A stretch of DNA of 64,000 nucleotides from an uncultured Flavobacterium sp. (GCF_963422545.1 NZ_OY730260.1:62001-126000); one strand, 5' to 3'. Positions 42,535 to 50,894 are shown, counted from the stretch's first letter. Numbers and translations: made by a program. Notes: generated by a model not told the origin, from the letters alone.

Positions 42535-42951
42535 TTATTTTTGGATAAGCGCATCAAGTTGCTTTAAATCTTCTATTGACAAAATATCTTCAAATTTATA
42601 ATAACCTTGTTCTTTGTTAAGAATACTTTCCACTTCATTTGCAAAGTTTAATTCAGATGAAATTGCTTTTAGGTGTGATACGGTTTTAGTGAAAGCTTCA
42701 AATAAGGAAATGTTTTTTTGGTTAATTGACGGAATTAAAATTGATCCTTCCATACTCCAATTGTACTCATCGATCCTATCTAGAATTCCTTTTCTGGCAA
42801 CATATGCAATTACATATAAATTTTCTCCAAAGGTTTCATTCTCGCCCCTGTTTTCATATGTTTTTTTTAAAGTTGCTAACATAATAGAAACGGAATTCAT
42901 TGAATGTCCAAGTTTTGAGTATTCTTTTATTTTGGTTAGTGCGTTAAACAT
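42535..42951 (-). CDS. Hypothetical protein of the island
   Basis: 138 aa, mainly helical (MFNALTKIKEYSKLGHSMNS, VESILNKEQGYYKFEDILSI, EDLKQLDALIQK). No motif or family recognised; no signal peptide. It is likely a real gene because it has a good start and codon use like its neighbours. Confidence 0.45.
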   Translation of the reverse strand: MFNALTKIKEYSKLGHSMNSVSIMLATLKKTYENRGENETFGENLYVIAYVARKGILDRIDEYNWSMEGSILIPSINQKNISLFEAFTKTVSHLKAISSELNFANEVESILNKEQGYYKFEDILSIEDLKQLDALIQK

Positions 42952-43017
42952 AATATTTATTTTTTAGGAGTGCTTTTACTTATAGATTTGCTCTTTTTTC
43001 ATTACCTAAAATTTAAA

Positions 43018-43398
43018 TTAAGGAATTTTATGATATGTCCTTTTTTGAATGCCATTATAACTAACAAAAGTAATAGTCATAATTTTGTCAGTTAATTCTA
43101 TAATTGTTTCTGTTTCATCTTCATCAGAACCGATTTTTATTTTATCACCCACCAATTCATATGTCAGATTATCTATTAGTACTTTACAGTTTCCGTCAAA
43201 CTGCATATAAGTAAGTGTCTTGTTTATTTTAAATTCTCTATATGATGGGCATTTTGCTGAAGGTTCCTGCCAAGTCCATTTTCCTATAATTAGATTTGTA
43301 TTAGAATTAGTAGGTTTTGAATCATTATCAGAGTTACAAGAGTTTAGCAAAAAAAGGGATAAGAAAGTTAGTCCAATAGTAATGTTTTTAAGTTTCAT
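43018..43398 (-). CDS. Small lipocalin-like lipoprotein
   Basis: 126 aa with a lipoprotein signal (FLSLFLLNSCNSD, lipobox LNSC). The mature part begins LIIGKWTWQEPSAKCPSYRE and continues as short strands (TYMQFDGNCKVLIDNLTYEL, DKIKIGSDEDETETIIELTD), a pattern of lipocalin-like domains in Bacteroidota lipoproteins. As cargo of a mobile element it may alter the cell surface, but the role is unknown. Confidence 0.55.
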   Translation of the reverse strand: MKLKNITIGLTFLSLFLLNSCNSDNDSKPTNSNTNLIIGKWTWQEPSAKCPSYREFKINKTLTYMQFDGNCKVLIDNLTYELVGDKIKIGSDEDETETIIELTDKIMTITFVSYNGIQKRTYHKIP

Positions 43399-43464
43399 AA
43401 TAATCTAATTTATTGGTTTGTTAATTTTATATTACATGCTATCATACAAATCTAAGTTAATTTT

Positions 43465-43478
43465 CGACTTATAAGTCG
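43465..43478. promoter_or_regulatory. Perfect 14-bp palindrome before the HTH gene
   Basis: CGACTTATAAGTCG, 46 bp upstream of the HTH start codon, between divergent genes; candidate operator. Confidence 0.4.
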
Positions 43479-43523
43479 AGCTTCGGAAAGAATTTTGATT
43501 TAGCTGTTTGTTTTCTTTGTTCA

Positions 43524-43769
43524 ATGCAGAAGCATTTAGAGCAAATAGAAGTTGAATTAGTAAAAAGGATATACAAAGAATTCCTTGTGAAATTTGATGG
43601 AAATAAATCTGAGTTTGCAAGAGTTGCATTATGTTCAGAAACTACAGTACGAAGAGTTTTTAGAAATGAACAAAGAATGACTGTTGATTTATTATTAAGA
43701 TTTTGTTTTGCTCTTGATATCGATGTAAATCAAATTTTTGAAGGAATAAATATTTTGGATAAGAAATGA
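43524..43769 (+). CDS. Small XRE-like HTH protein
   Basis: 81 aa. FDGNKSEFARVALCSETTVR followed by RVFRNEQRMTVDLLLRFCFA is an HTH, and LDIDVNQIFEGI is the usual XRE tail. It is the only plus-strand gene in the right half of the island and lies next to the integrase, so it is the likely control protein of the element. An 11-bp perfect stem (43761-43771 with 43784-43794) overlaps its stop and the 3' side of the integrase gene. Confidence 0.75.
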   Translation: MQKHLEQIEVELVKRIYKEFLVKFDGNKSEFARVALCSETTVRRVFRNEQRMTVDLLLRFCFALDIDVNQIFEGINILDKK

Positions 43770-43800
43770 GTCTAAAGATTTAAACTCATTTCTTAAAATA

Positions 43801-45006
43801 TTATCCTATTTTATTTTTTAACTTTTTCATCTCATCACTGACTTTTCGTTGAACTACTTTTGCATAGCTTTCTTGTGTAGTCACCATGCTTGAATGGCCT
43901 AGTAATTCAGATACAACTTCCATAGGAACATCATTAAAAAGAAGGATTGTTGACGCAAATGTCTTTCGGGCAATATGATGTGTTAGGCTTTTTTCAATTC
44001 CGGCTATTGCTGAAATTTCTTTTAAATAAGAATTGAATTTCTGATTACTTATATGAGGAAATATTTTTTGTTCTTTTGAGGAATACTTATTTATTATCTC
44101 TTGCGCTTTTGGTAGAATTGGTATTGAAATTTCACGTTGAGTTTTCTCACGTTTCATTTTTATCCAATTAATGTCGTCAAATCCAATCTGAATATGTTTT
44201 TTTTCTAGATTTGACATCTCAGAGTATGCCAAACCTGTATAGCAACAAAATATAAATAAGTCCTGAACAAATTTTAATCTTCTTTGACGCATTGTTGATT
44301 CTTCTAAAATTTTAAGTTCTTCTACGGTTAAAAAAATAAAAGTCTTTCTAACTGTTTTTGCTCTATAAAGAATAAAAGGATCTCTATCTAAATATCCTTC
44401 TGAAATTGCAAGTTTAATAGGAGTTCGAAGTCTTTGAATTGTTTTATTTATGGTAATTTGTTTTTGTTTTTTTTTAGTCTTTAAATAATAATCAAAATCG
44501 TCTAGAAATTGTTGGGTTAGTTCATTAAGTGGATAATCTGATTTCTTAAATTTCCATTTTATAAATTCTTCTAGATGTTTGCTAACATAGACGAACTTAT
44601 TATAGGTGTTCTCTTTAATTTCGATACCAACAAGCTTTTTGATTTTGATAAGATATAATTTATAATAGGATAGAATATGTTCACTTTTTTTAACCTCCTT
44701 TCCTAAAAACTTATCGTAAATATCCTCTATTGTAAATGGTTTTTCTTCTAGTTTTAAAATCATATAGACTCTATCTATCTTTGACTTGATTTTATCTAAT
44801 TGAGAATTATAAAGGATTGTAGATTCATGTGACTTTTTTATTAGTTGTTGTTTGGCATCCCAACAATCGATTTCTATTTGTATGCCCGTACTAAATTGTT
44901 TTCGTTCTCCATTTAATGTAATTCTACAAAATAAAGGAGATTGATTTTTTTTGTTCATCCTGTTTTTTGCTTGCACAAATAAGATGTTGAAATTGTCTGT
45001 TGTCAT
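43801..45006 (-). CDS. Tyrosine recombinase (integrase) of the tRNA-Asn island
   Basis: 401 aa from the ATG at 45006. N-terminal arm domain (FNILFVQAKNRMNKKNQSPL, CRITLNGERKQFSTGIQ), central core-binding region, catalytic domain with CCYTGLAYSEMSNL, HHIARKTFAS (H-x-x-R), LLGHSSMVTTQESYAKV (H and nucleophile Tyr). The first catalytic Arg is not in its usual place after GL, as in many Bacteroidota integrases. The frame stays open to 45117, but those residues are encoded by GTGTTACCT repeats, so I start at 45006 (45030 is also possible). Confidence 0.9.
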   Translation of the reverse strand: MTTDNFNILFVQAKNRMNKKNQSPLFCRITLNGERKQFSTGIQIEIDCWDAKQQLIKKSHESTILYNSQLDKIKSKIDRVYMILKLEEKPFTIEDIYDKFLGKEVKKSEHILSYYKLYLIKIKKLVGIEIKENTYNKFVYVSKHLEEFIKWKFKKSDYPLNELTQQFLDDFDYYLKTKKKQKQITINKTIQRLRTPIKLAISEGYLDRDPFILYRAKTVRKTFIFLTVEELKILEESTMRQRRLKFVQDLFIFCCYTGLAYSEMSNLEKKHIQIGFDDINWIKMKREKTQREISIPILPKAQEIINKYSSKEQKIFPHISNQKFNSYLKEISAIAGIEKSLTHHIARKTFASTILLFNDVPMEVVSELLGHSSMVTTQESYAKVVQRKVSDEMKKLKNKIG

Positions 45007-45052
45007 GGCTTTTGGGTTTAAGTCAGACATACAATTAGGTGCAGTATTAAAA

Positions 45053-45094
45053 GTGTTACCTTTTGCAGAAAAAGTGTTACCTAATATGTTACCT
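45053..45094. repeat. Integrase-arm-type iterons
   Basis: GTGTTACCT at 45053-45061 and 45074-45082, and ATGTTACCT at 45086-45094 (21- and 12-bp steps). ATGTTACC also occurs near the left att site (32752-32759). Likely binding sites of the integrase or its regulator. Confidence 0.45.
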
Positions 45095-45188
45095 TTTAAA
45101 TGGTATTTCGGTATCAATTGTAAAATGAAATTACAAACACGCTTTCTATGAAGGATTTTTAAGTATTGAATTTACTTGACTTTAGAGC

Positions 45189-45219
45189 AAAAAAAAACTT
45201 TACATTTCTGTAAAGTTTC
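45189..45219 (-). terminator. Island-supplied terminator of the tRNA-Asn array
   Basis: On the minus strand AACTTTACA-GAAA-TGTAAAGTT followed by nine T, just after the tRNA 3' end. Located inside the island. Confidence 0.75.
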
Positions 45220-45227
45220 TTATTCCT

Positions 45228-45256
45228 GCTCCCCCTCTTGGGCTCGAACCAAGGAC
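45228..45256. repeat. Right attachment site inside the tRNA-Asn gene
   Basis: The same 29 bp as at 32679-32707, here forming the tRNA T-arm and acceptor 3' end, so the tRNA remains whole after integration. Confidence 0.85.
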
Positions 45257-45302
45257 CCTCTGATTAACAGTCAGATGCTCTAACCAACTGAGCTAAGGAG
45301 GA
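45229..45302 (-). tRNA. tRNA-Asn (GTT), copy 1
   Basis: 74 nt. Acceptor TCCTCCT pairs with AGGGGGA; D arm AGCTCAGTTGGTTAGAGC; anticodon arm TCTGACTGTTAATCAGA with anticodon GTT; T arm GGTTCGAGCCC; discriminator G. CCA is not encoded. Target of the island. Confidence 0.93.
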
Positions 45303-45340
45303 ATCACCTTAAAGGTAAATATGTTTGCTAAAAAAAGTTG

Positions 45341-45414
45341 CTCCCCCTCTTGGGCTCGAACCAAGGACCCTCTGATTAACAGTCAGATGCTCTAACCAAC
45401 TGAGCTAAGGAGGA
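45341..45414 (-). tRNA. tRNA-Asn (GTT), copy 2
   Basis: Identical to copy 1 over all 74 nt, 38 bp upstream of it on the minus strand; one transcript is likely. Its 3' end also contains the 29-bp att sequence. Confidence 0.93.
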
Positions 45415-45497
45415 AGTTGTTGCTCTTTTTAGCGAGTGCAAATATAATCGATTTTTTAGTTTCTCAAAAATATTTTCACACTTTTTATTAAATATTT

Positions 45498-46841
45498 TTA
45501 CTTGCCTACAATTGCCTTGTAAATATCGTTCCCGTTAGCAAACAAAAGTAATGCGATAAGTAGTACGAAGCCAACCATTTGGGCATTTTCAAGGAATTTA
45601 TCACTCGGTTTTCTGCCACTAATAATTTCGTATAATAAAAACATCACATGACCACCATCAAGAGCAGGAATTGGCAATAAATTCATAACTCCAAGCATAA
45701 TTGACAATAAAGCAGTGATTGACCAGAATGTTTCCCAGCTCCAGGTATTAGGAAAAATATTGAAAATAGCCGCAAAACCACCTACTTGTTTGTAAGCCTT
45801 AGTTTCAGGATTAAAAATCATTTTAAGCTGTTTTCCGTAACCTACTAATTGATCCTTACCTTTTTCTAATCCAACCGGAATTGATTCAAAGAAGCTGTAG
45901 TTTTTAGTGCTGATTTTATAATATCCTAGTTTTTCTAATGATTTCATATCTAAACCACCAGCCATTACTCCTAAAGTACCTTTGTCTGAAACTTTAACTG
46001 TGATAGGTGTTTCTTTTAAATCACGCAAAACAACCGCAGGAATTGTTTTTCCTTTATTAATATCTAAAATTGTTTTTGCTTCGTCAAAATATTTTATTTT
46101 TTCTCCATTAAGAGAAAGAATCAAATCTTTAGCTTTTAAATTTTGATTAGGAGATTCGTCCGTAACTTTTCCAATTGCAAATGGAACACGAATGCTAACT
46201 AATAAGCCCTTTTCATGTTTAGACAACTGATCAACAAAATCTTTTGGAATAGTGATGGTTTGTTGCTGTCCGTTTCTTTCAATCAAGACTTGTTTAGCCA
46301 TGATAATATTCATGTTTAAACTATTGTCATAATTCTCAACCTTCTTTCCGTCTATAGATACAAGTTTGTCTCCAGTTTTAAAACCCGTTTTAAGCATAAC
46401 AGGATTTTCAATGTAAACACCATCTTTTAAGTCAGAATTTGCAATATAAGTATCGCCATAAGCAAATGCCATCCCAATATAAATGATAAATGCCAAAATA
46501 AAGTTTACAGTAACTCCACCTAACATAATAATCAAACGCTGCCAGGCTGGTTTAGAACGAAATTCCCAAGGTTGTGGAGGCAAAGCCATTTGTTCCTTGT
46601 CCATACTTTCGTCGATCATTCCGGAGATTTTTACATAACCTCCAAGTGGTAACCATCCGATTCCGTATTCAGTTTCGCCAATTTTCTTTTTTAATAGAGA
46701 ATATTTAACATCAAAAAATAAGTAAAATTTTTCGACTCTTGTTTTAAATAATTTTGCAGGGATAAAATGCCCTAATTCGTGAAGAATAATAAGTAAAGAT
46801 AAACTCAATAGAAATTGAGAGAGTTTGATAACTATATCCAT
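45498..46841 (-). CDS. rseP: RIP metalloprotease (site-2 protease), RseP-like
   Basis: 447 aa membrane protease that cleaves within the membrane, typically anti-sigma factors. H21-ELGH25 is the zinc site (IILHELGHFIPAKL); the second zinc-site motif is LLPIPALDGGHVMF. A PDZ-like domain lies in the middle (GVMAGGLDMKSLEKLG region and GDKLVSIDGKKV). Four membrane segments, at both ends. A TACTTTTG -7 element (46870-46877, minus strand) precedes it. The candidate substrate for this protease is not deducible here; the ECF anti-sigma at 6398 is one possibility. Confidence 0.93.
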   Translation of the reverse strand: MDIVIKLSQFLLSLSLLIILHELGHFIPAKLFKTRVEKFYLFFDVKYSLLKKKIGETEYGIGWLPLGGYVKISGMIDESMDKEQMALPPQPWEFRSKPAWQRLIIMLGGVTVNFILAFIIYIGMAFAYGDTYIANSDLKDGVYIENPVMLKTGFKTGDKLVSIDGKKVENYDNSLNMNIIMAKQVLIERNGQQQTITIPKDFVDQLSKHEKGLLVSIRVPFAIGKVTDESPNQNLKAKDLILSLNGEKIKYFDEAKTILDINKGKTIPAVVLRDLKETPITVKVSDKGTLGVMAGGLDMKSLEKLGYYKISTKNYSFFESIPVGLEKGKDQLVGYGKQLKMIFNPETKAYKQVGGFAAIFNIFPNTWSWETFWSITALLSIMLGVMNLLPIPALDGGHVMFLLYEIISGRKPSDKFLENAQMVGFVLLIALLLFANGNDIYKAIVGK

Positions 46842-46924
46842 TTTGTATTTTTAGTTCGTATTTAACGCACAAAAGTAACGTTTCTATTTTTAATTTGATA
46901 GCGCAATATACTATATAAGGTTTT

Positions 46925-47037
46925 AAATGTTTGTTAATTAATAAACATTTAGATTTCTACTTTTATGAAGATGCAGTAACTTTACTTTTTTAAAGGCTAT
47001 CCTACCTTATAGGTAGCCTAAAACTATTAAAAGTTAC
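46925..47037. promoter_or_regulatory. Dyads in the rseP-namA divergent promoter region
   Basis: 26-bp near-perfect palindrome AAATGTTTGTTAA/TTAATAAACATTT at 46925-46950 (one mismatch), and a nested pair at 46977-47037: GTAACTTT...AAAGTTAC outside AGGCTATCCTA...TAGGTAGCCT. Candidate operators for namA, e.g. for an HxlR- or TetR-type repressor. Confidence 0.45.
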
Positions 47038-47041
47038 AAAC

Positions 47042-48112
47042 ATGGCTTCATTATTATTTTCTCCACTCTCCATAAAAAATATTACTTTAAAAAACAGAAT
47101 CGTTATTTCGCCCATGTGTCAATATTCGGCAATTAACGGATTTGCAAATGATTGGCATTTGGTTCATCTTGGCAGTCGTGCCAGCGGCGGAGTAGGTTTA
47201 ATCATTCAGGAAGCAACAGCCGTTTCTCCCGAAGCCAGAATTTCGTCTTCTGATCTTGGAATCTGGAAAGATGAGCACATTCAAAAGCTAAAAACAATCA
47301 ACGAATTTATCGTTTCACAAAATGCTATTCCGGGAATTCAGTTGGCGCATGCCGGTCGAAAAGCAAGTGTCTCTTCTCCTTGGTTGGGTAATAAAAAAAT
47401 AGATTTCGCTCAAGGCGGATGGCAAACGGTTTCTGCAAGTGAGATTCCGTATCATGAAGATGAACCATTTCTTCCGGAAGCTTTAGACCAAAAGGGAATC
47501 CAAAAAGTGATTTCTGATTTTAAAGCAGCAACAAAAAGAGCTGTCGAAGCCGGTTATCAAGTATTGGAAATTCATGGAGCGCATGGTTATTTACTGCACC
47601 AATTTTTATCGCCATTAACTAATATAAGAAAGGATGAGTATGGAGGAAGTTTCGAAAACCGAATCCGTTTTGCTTTAGAAATTCTGGAAGCAGTTCAAAC
47701 CGAATGGCCGTCAAATTTGCCTTTATTCGTTAGAATCTCTGCAACAGACTGGGCAGAAAACGGATGGAATCCTGAAGAATCCGTAAAATTCTCGGCTATC
47801 TTAAAAGAAAAAGGAGTGGATTTAATTGATGTTTCATCAGGTGGATTGGTCTCGCATCAACAAATTCCGTTGCAGCCAAATTATCAGGTTCCTTTTGCAG
47901 AAAAAATCAAAAAAGATGCGCAAATTTTAACAGGCGCAGTTGGTTTGATCACAAAAGCTAAACAAGCCGAAGAAATTTTAGAAAACGGTCAGGCCGATTT
48001 AATTCTGTTTGCTAGAGAATCACTAAGAAATCCAAATTTACCGTTAGACTTCGCAAAAGAATTAAACGAAGATATTCAATGGCCTAAACAATACGAAAGA
48101 GCTAAGATTTAA
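47042..48112 (+). CDS. namA: NADPH dehydrogenase, Old Yellow Enzyme family
   Basis: 356 aa FMN enzyme of the YqjM class, reducing enones and quinone-like electrophiles. C26 in SPMCQYSA is the YqjM active-site cysteine. The His pair is in EIHGAHGYLLHQF, and GQADLILFARESLRNP is the FMN phosphate region. Length is typical. The gene is monocistronic, divergent from rseP, and its promoter region holds two dyads, consistent with electrophile-responsive repression. Confidence 0.9.
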   Translation: MASLLFSPLSIKNITLKNRIVISPMCQYSAINGFANDWHLVHLGSRASGGVGLIIQEATAVSPEARISSSDLGIWKDEHIQKLKTINEFIVSQNAIPGIQLAHAGRKASVSSPWLGNKKIDFAQGGWQTVSASEIPYHEDEPFLPEALDQKGIQKVISDFKAATKRAVEAGYQVLEIHGAHGYLLHQFLSPLTNIRKDEYGGSFENRIRFALEILEAVQTEWPSNLPLFVRISATDWAENGWNPEESVKFSAILKEKGVDLIDVSSGGLVSHQQIPLQPNYQVPFAEKIKKDAQILTGAVGLITKAKQAEEILENGQADLILFARESLRNPNLPLDFAKELNEDIQWPKQYERAKI

Positions 48113-48120
48113 ATAATTTA

Positions 48121-48292
48121 TTGTCCACGATTAAAAGGATTTTTCTCTGCCACAAATTTTACAAATCTACACGAATTTTAATTCAATTTTAAAATTTTGA
48201 ACCTAATACAATTAGTGAAAATTTGTGAAATTCGTGGCAAACTTTTATTAAAAAAAATCATTTTAATCTGTGCAATCTGTGGCAAAAAACTA
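48121..48292. repeat. Intergenic inverted repeat (GCCACGAATTTC family)
   Basis: CTGCCACAAATTTTACAAAT (about 48147) and its imperfect complement ATTTGTGAAATTCGTGGCAA (about 48221-48240), plus AATCTGTGCAATCTGTGGCA. A frequent type of flavobacterial spacer repeat. Confidence 0.5.
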
Positions 48293-48305
48293 AATACCAT
48301 ACAAA

Positions 48306-49346
48306 ATGCAAAAAATAAAAACAGCACTATTATCATACGGAATGTCAGGGAAAGTTTTTCACGCTCCATTTTTAGATATTCATCCGGGATTTGAATTATT
48401 GGGTTCTTGGGAACGAAGCAAAAAACTAATTCAGGAAGATTATCCAACAGTAAAAAGTTATCCTTCAATCGAAGAATTATTAACAGATGATGTAGACCTG
48501 GTAATCGTAAATACACCAGTTGGAACACATTATGAATATGCCAAAAAAGTGCTTTTGGCAGGAAAACATGCCGTTGTCGAAAAAGCATTTACAACAACCG
48601 TAGCTGAAGCTGAAGAATTAGCTGCAATTGCAAAAGAGAAAGGATTAAAATTAGCCGTTTTTCAAAACAGAAGATGGGACAGCGATTTTAAAACCGTTCA
48701 AAAAATAATAAAAGAAGGCGTTTTGGGAGATTTAGTCGAAGCCGAATTTCACTTTGACAGATACAATCCTTTATTGAGCGCAAAAGCACATAAAGAAACC
48801 GTAAATGACGGAGCCGGAATCCTAAAAGATTTAGGTCCGCATTTAATCGATCAGGCAGTATGTTTGTTTGGTTCGCCAAAATCGGTTTTTGGAGACATTC
48901 GCTACACCAGAGAAAATTCCTTAGTTGATGACTGGATTGATTTATTGTTGATTTACGAAAATTTCAGAGTACGACTAAAAGCTGGTTTCTTTGTCAGAGA
49001 AGCAAATCCTGCGTACACGATCCACGGAAAAAAAGGATCTTTTTTAAAACCTCGTGGAGATGTCCAGGAAGATGAATTGAAACTGGGTAAAAAGCCAAAT
49101 TTAGAATCGTGGGGAACAGAATCAGCAGATTTACAGGGACTATTACACACAGAAATCGGCGAAAAAGTAGTTCGTGAAAAAGTGCCAACACTTCAAGGAA
49201 ATTATTTTTCATTTTTTGATGGTGTTTATGATTCCATTATAAATAATAAAGTTGAACCAGTTGCGGCACAAGACGGTGTAAAAGTGATGCAGATTATCGA
49301 AGCAGCAATCGCCAGTAATGCTCAGCAAAAAGTAATTAATTTGTAG
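48306..49346 (+). CDS. Gfo/Idh/MocA-family oxidoreductase
   Basis: 346 aa. Rossmann N-terminus (LSYGMSGKVFHAPFL, VDLVIVNTPVGTHYEYAKK), the family lysine in GKHAVVEKAFTTTVAEAEEL (EK of the EKP-like motif) and DGAGILKDLGPHLIDQAVCL in the catalytic domain with the conserved D..H. NAD(P)-dependent sugar or inositol dehydrogenase; substrate not deducible. Cytoplasmic. Confidence 0.88.
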   Translation: MQKIKTALLSYGMSGKVFHAPFLDIHPGFELLGSWERSKKLIQEDYPTVKSYPSIEELLTDDVDLVIVNTPVGTHYEYAKKVLLAGKHAVVEKAFTTTVAEAEELAAIAKEKGLKLAVFQNRRWDSDFKTVQKIIKEGVLGDLVEAEFHFDRYNPLLSAKAHKETVNDGAGILKDLGPHLIDQAVCLFGSPKSVFGDIRYTRENSLVDDWIDLLLIYENFRVRLKAGFFVREANPAYTIHGKKGSFLKPRGDVQEDELKLGKKPNLESWGTESADLQGLLHTEIGEKVVREKVPTLQGNYFSFFDGVYDSIINNKVEPVAAQDGVKVMQIIEAAIASNAQQKVINL

Positions 49347-49354
49347 AATAATTG

Positions 49355-49560
49355 CCCACGGATTGTACGGATTAAACGGATTAACGCAGGTTTTTTATTT
49401 TGTTAATCCGGGCAATCTGTGGCAGAAAAATATAAATTTATTGTTTATAACGTAGAGACGCACAGCAGTGCGTCTTTTTTATGTAAATAGATATGCTTAG
49501 AGATTGTCATTTCAAAAGAAAAAACCTGCGTTAATCCGTTTAATCCGTCAAATCAGTGGG
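49355..49560. repeat. Long intergenic inverted repeat with internal terminator
   Basis: The 40-bp arms 49355-49394 and 49521-49560 are inverted copies with 37 of 40 matches, built on GGATTAAACGGATTAACGCA. Between them GAGACGCAC-AGCA-GTGCGTCTTTTTT (49455-49480) is an intrinsic-terminator-like hairpin for the oxidoreductase gene. The 330-bp gap holds no gene. Confidence 0.6.
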
Positions 49561-49676
49561 CCAAAAAACATAATTTATAAACATACAACGTTATAAATTC
49601 AGGAACTAGTGGGGTTTTACAGTCTATAAAATTGCTTTTTAGTACTTTTATGGTATTAAATTAAAAATACATCACT

Positions 49677-50894
49677 TTGATAAATTTCAATCCATTATCA
49701 TTATTTCAAACCAAAGGAAAAATCAAGAAAGTTTATAGAGAAGCAAAAGCCTCTTATTTAAACCGAATTCGCTTTGCTGTCGGGATGTTTTATTTCGGAA
49801 TGGGTTTAAGTTTTGCAACCTGGGCAAGTAGAATTCCGGATATTAAAACAGCACTGCATTTAACCGAAGGAGATTTAGGTTCAATACTTTTTGCGCTTCC
49901 AATGGGGCAATTGGTAATTATGCCTTTTTCAGGAAAAATGGTAACTAAATTTGGAAGTCATCGCATTTTAATTTTTTCCTTAGTAATGTATGTTCTGTGT
50001 CTTGCAAATTTAGGTTTGGCAACAACAGCTTTGCAATTATCGGTGGGTCTATTTCTGTTTGGATTATTCGGAAATCTAGCCAATATTGCCGTAAACACAC
50101 AAGGCGTTTATACTGAAGTTCTTTTTAGAAAAACCATCATGTCATCTTTTCACGGAATGTGGAGTTTTGCCGGATTCACAGGTGCTTTAGTAGGTTTAGG
50201 AATGTTAGCTTTAAACCTCACGCCGTTTCATCATTTTCTAATTGTTGGCGGAATTGTCCTTTTAATGATTGCTTTCAATTTTCAATTTTTGGTAAAAGCC
50301 AAAGAAAAAATTAAGCATAAAACTTCTGAAAAGAAAAAATTATTTGTAAAACCTGACAGTACTTTAATATGGCTTGGCGTAATTGGTTTTTGCAGTATGG
50401 CAAGCGAGGGAGTAATGTTTGACTGGAGTGGAGTTTACTTTAAAGACATCGTAAAAGCTCCCGGACCGTTAGTGATTTTAGGATATACTTCGTTCATGAT
50501 TATGATGGCGAGCGGAAGGTTTTTAGGAGACGGACTAATTAATAAATTTGGTCGTGAACGTGTGATGCAAATTAGCGGAATCATGATTTCTGCCGGACTT
50601 TTTACAGCAGTTTTTCTTCCCTATATTATTCCCTGTACCATAGCTTTTATGGCAGTTGGTTTGGGAGTTGCTACAATTGTTCCTACCGTTTATAGTATGG
50701 CAGGAAAAAATCCGACTGTTCCACCAGGCGAAGCTTTAACTATAGTTTCAAGCGTAAGTTTTCTTGGTTTTTTAATGGGACCACCTGTTATTGGTCATAT
50801 TGCTGAAACTTTTGGACTTCAATTTTCATTTGCATTTATCGGAATCTTTGGTGTTCTGATTGCCTTTATGGTTTCTAAAATTAGAACTGTATAG
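49677..50894 (+). CDS. MFS transporter
   Basis: 405 aa with twelve predicted membrane segments. First half: FAVGMFYFGMGLSFATWASR, LPMGQLVIMPFSGKMVTKFG (motif A-like G..D/G-R pattern). Second half: VFDWSGVYFKD, ASGRFLGDGLINKFGRERVM, VPTVYSMAGKNPTVPPGEAL. It starts with TTG at 49677 (an ATG 27 bp upstream is cut by a stop). It resembles the FucP/YbjJ-like sugar-porter subgroup; substrate unknown. Confidence 0.8.
   Translation: MINFNPLSLFQTKGKIKKVYREAKASYLNRIRFAVGMFYFGMGLSFATWASRIPDIKTALHLTEGDLGSILFALPMGQLVIMPFSGKMVTKFGSHRILIFSLVMYVLCLANLGLATTALQLSVGLFLFGLFGNLANIAVNTQGVYTEVLFRKTIMSSFHGMWSFAGFTGALVGLGMLALNLTPFHHFLIVGGIVLLMIAFNFQFLVKAKEKIKHKTSEKKKLFVKPDSTLIWLGVIGFCSMASEGVMFDWSGVYFKDIVKAPGPLVILGYTSFMIMMASGRFLGDGLINKFGRERVMQISGIMISAGLFTAVFLPYIIPCTIAFMAVGLGVATIVPTVYSMAGKNPTVPPGEALTIVSSVSFLGFLMGPPVIGHIAETFGLQFSFAFIGIFGVLIAFMVSKIRTV

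Larger units (their letters stand above)
32679..45256. mobile_element. Integrative element in tRNA-Asn, 12.5 kb, with defence-like cargo
   Basis: The 29-bp sequence GCTCCCCCTCTTGGGCTCGA + ACCAAGGAC occurs exactly at 32679-32707 and at 45228-45256, the latter being the 3' end of an intact tRNA-Asn gene. A tyrosine integrase gene lies next to that tRNA with its N-terminal side toward it. Between the repeats are an HTH gene, a lipoprotein, small unknowns, DUF3871, a VapE-type ATPase, a GIY-YIG nuclease and a four-gene operon. There are no phage structural, conjugation or relaxase genes. The content fits a phage-satellite-like or small integrative element; mobility is inferred. Confidence 0.85.

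Noticed and set aside
45007..45117. Longer integrase start at 45117
   Set aside because: The additional residues come from the GTGTTACCT repeats and have no counterpart in related integrases.
32679..45256. Prophage
   Set aside because: No capsid, portal, terminase, tail or lysis genes are present; only integrase, HTH and VapE-type functions.
45229..45414. Duplication of tRNA-Asn caused by the island
   Set aside because: Two complete tandem tRNA genes are more simply a normal tRNA cluster; the island brings only the 29-bp 3' end.
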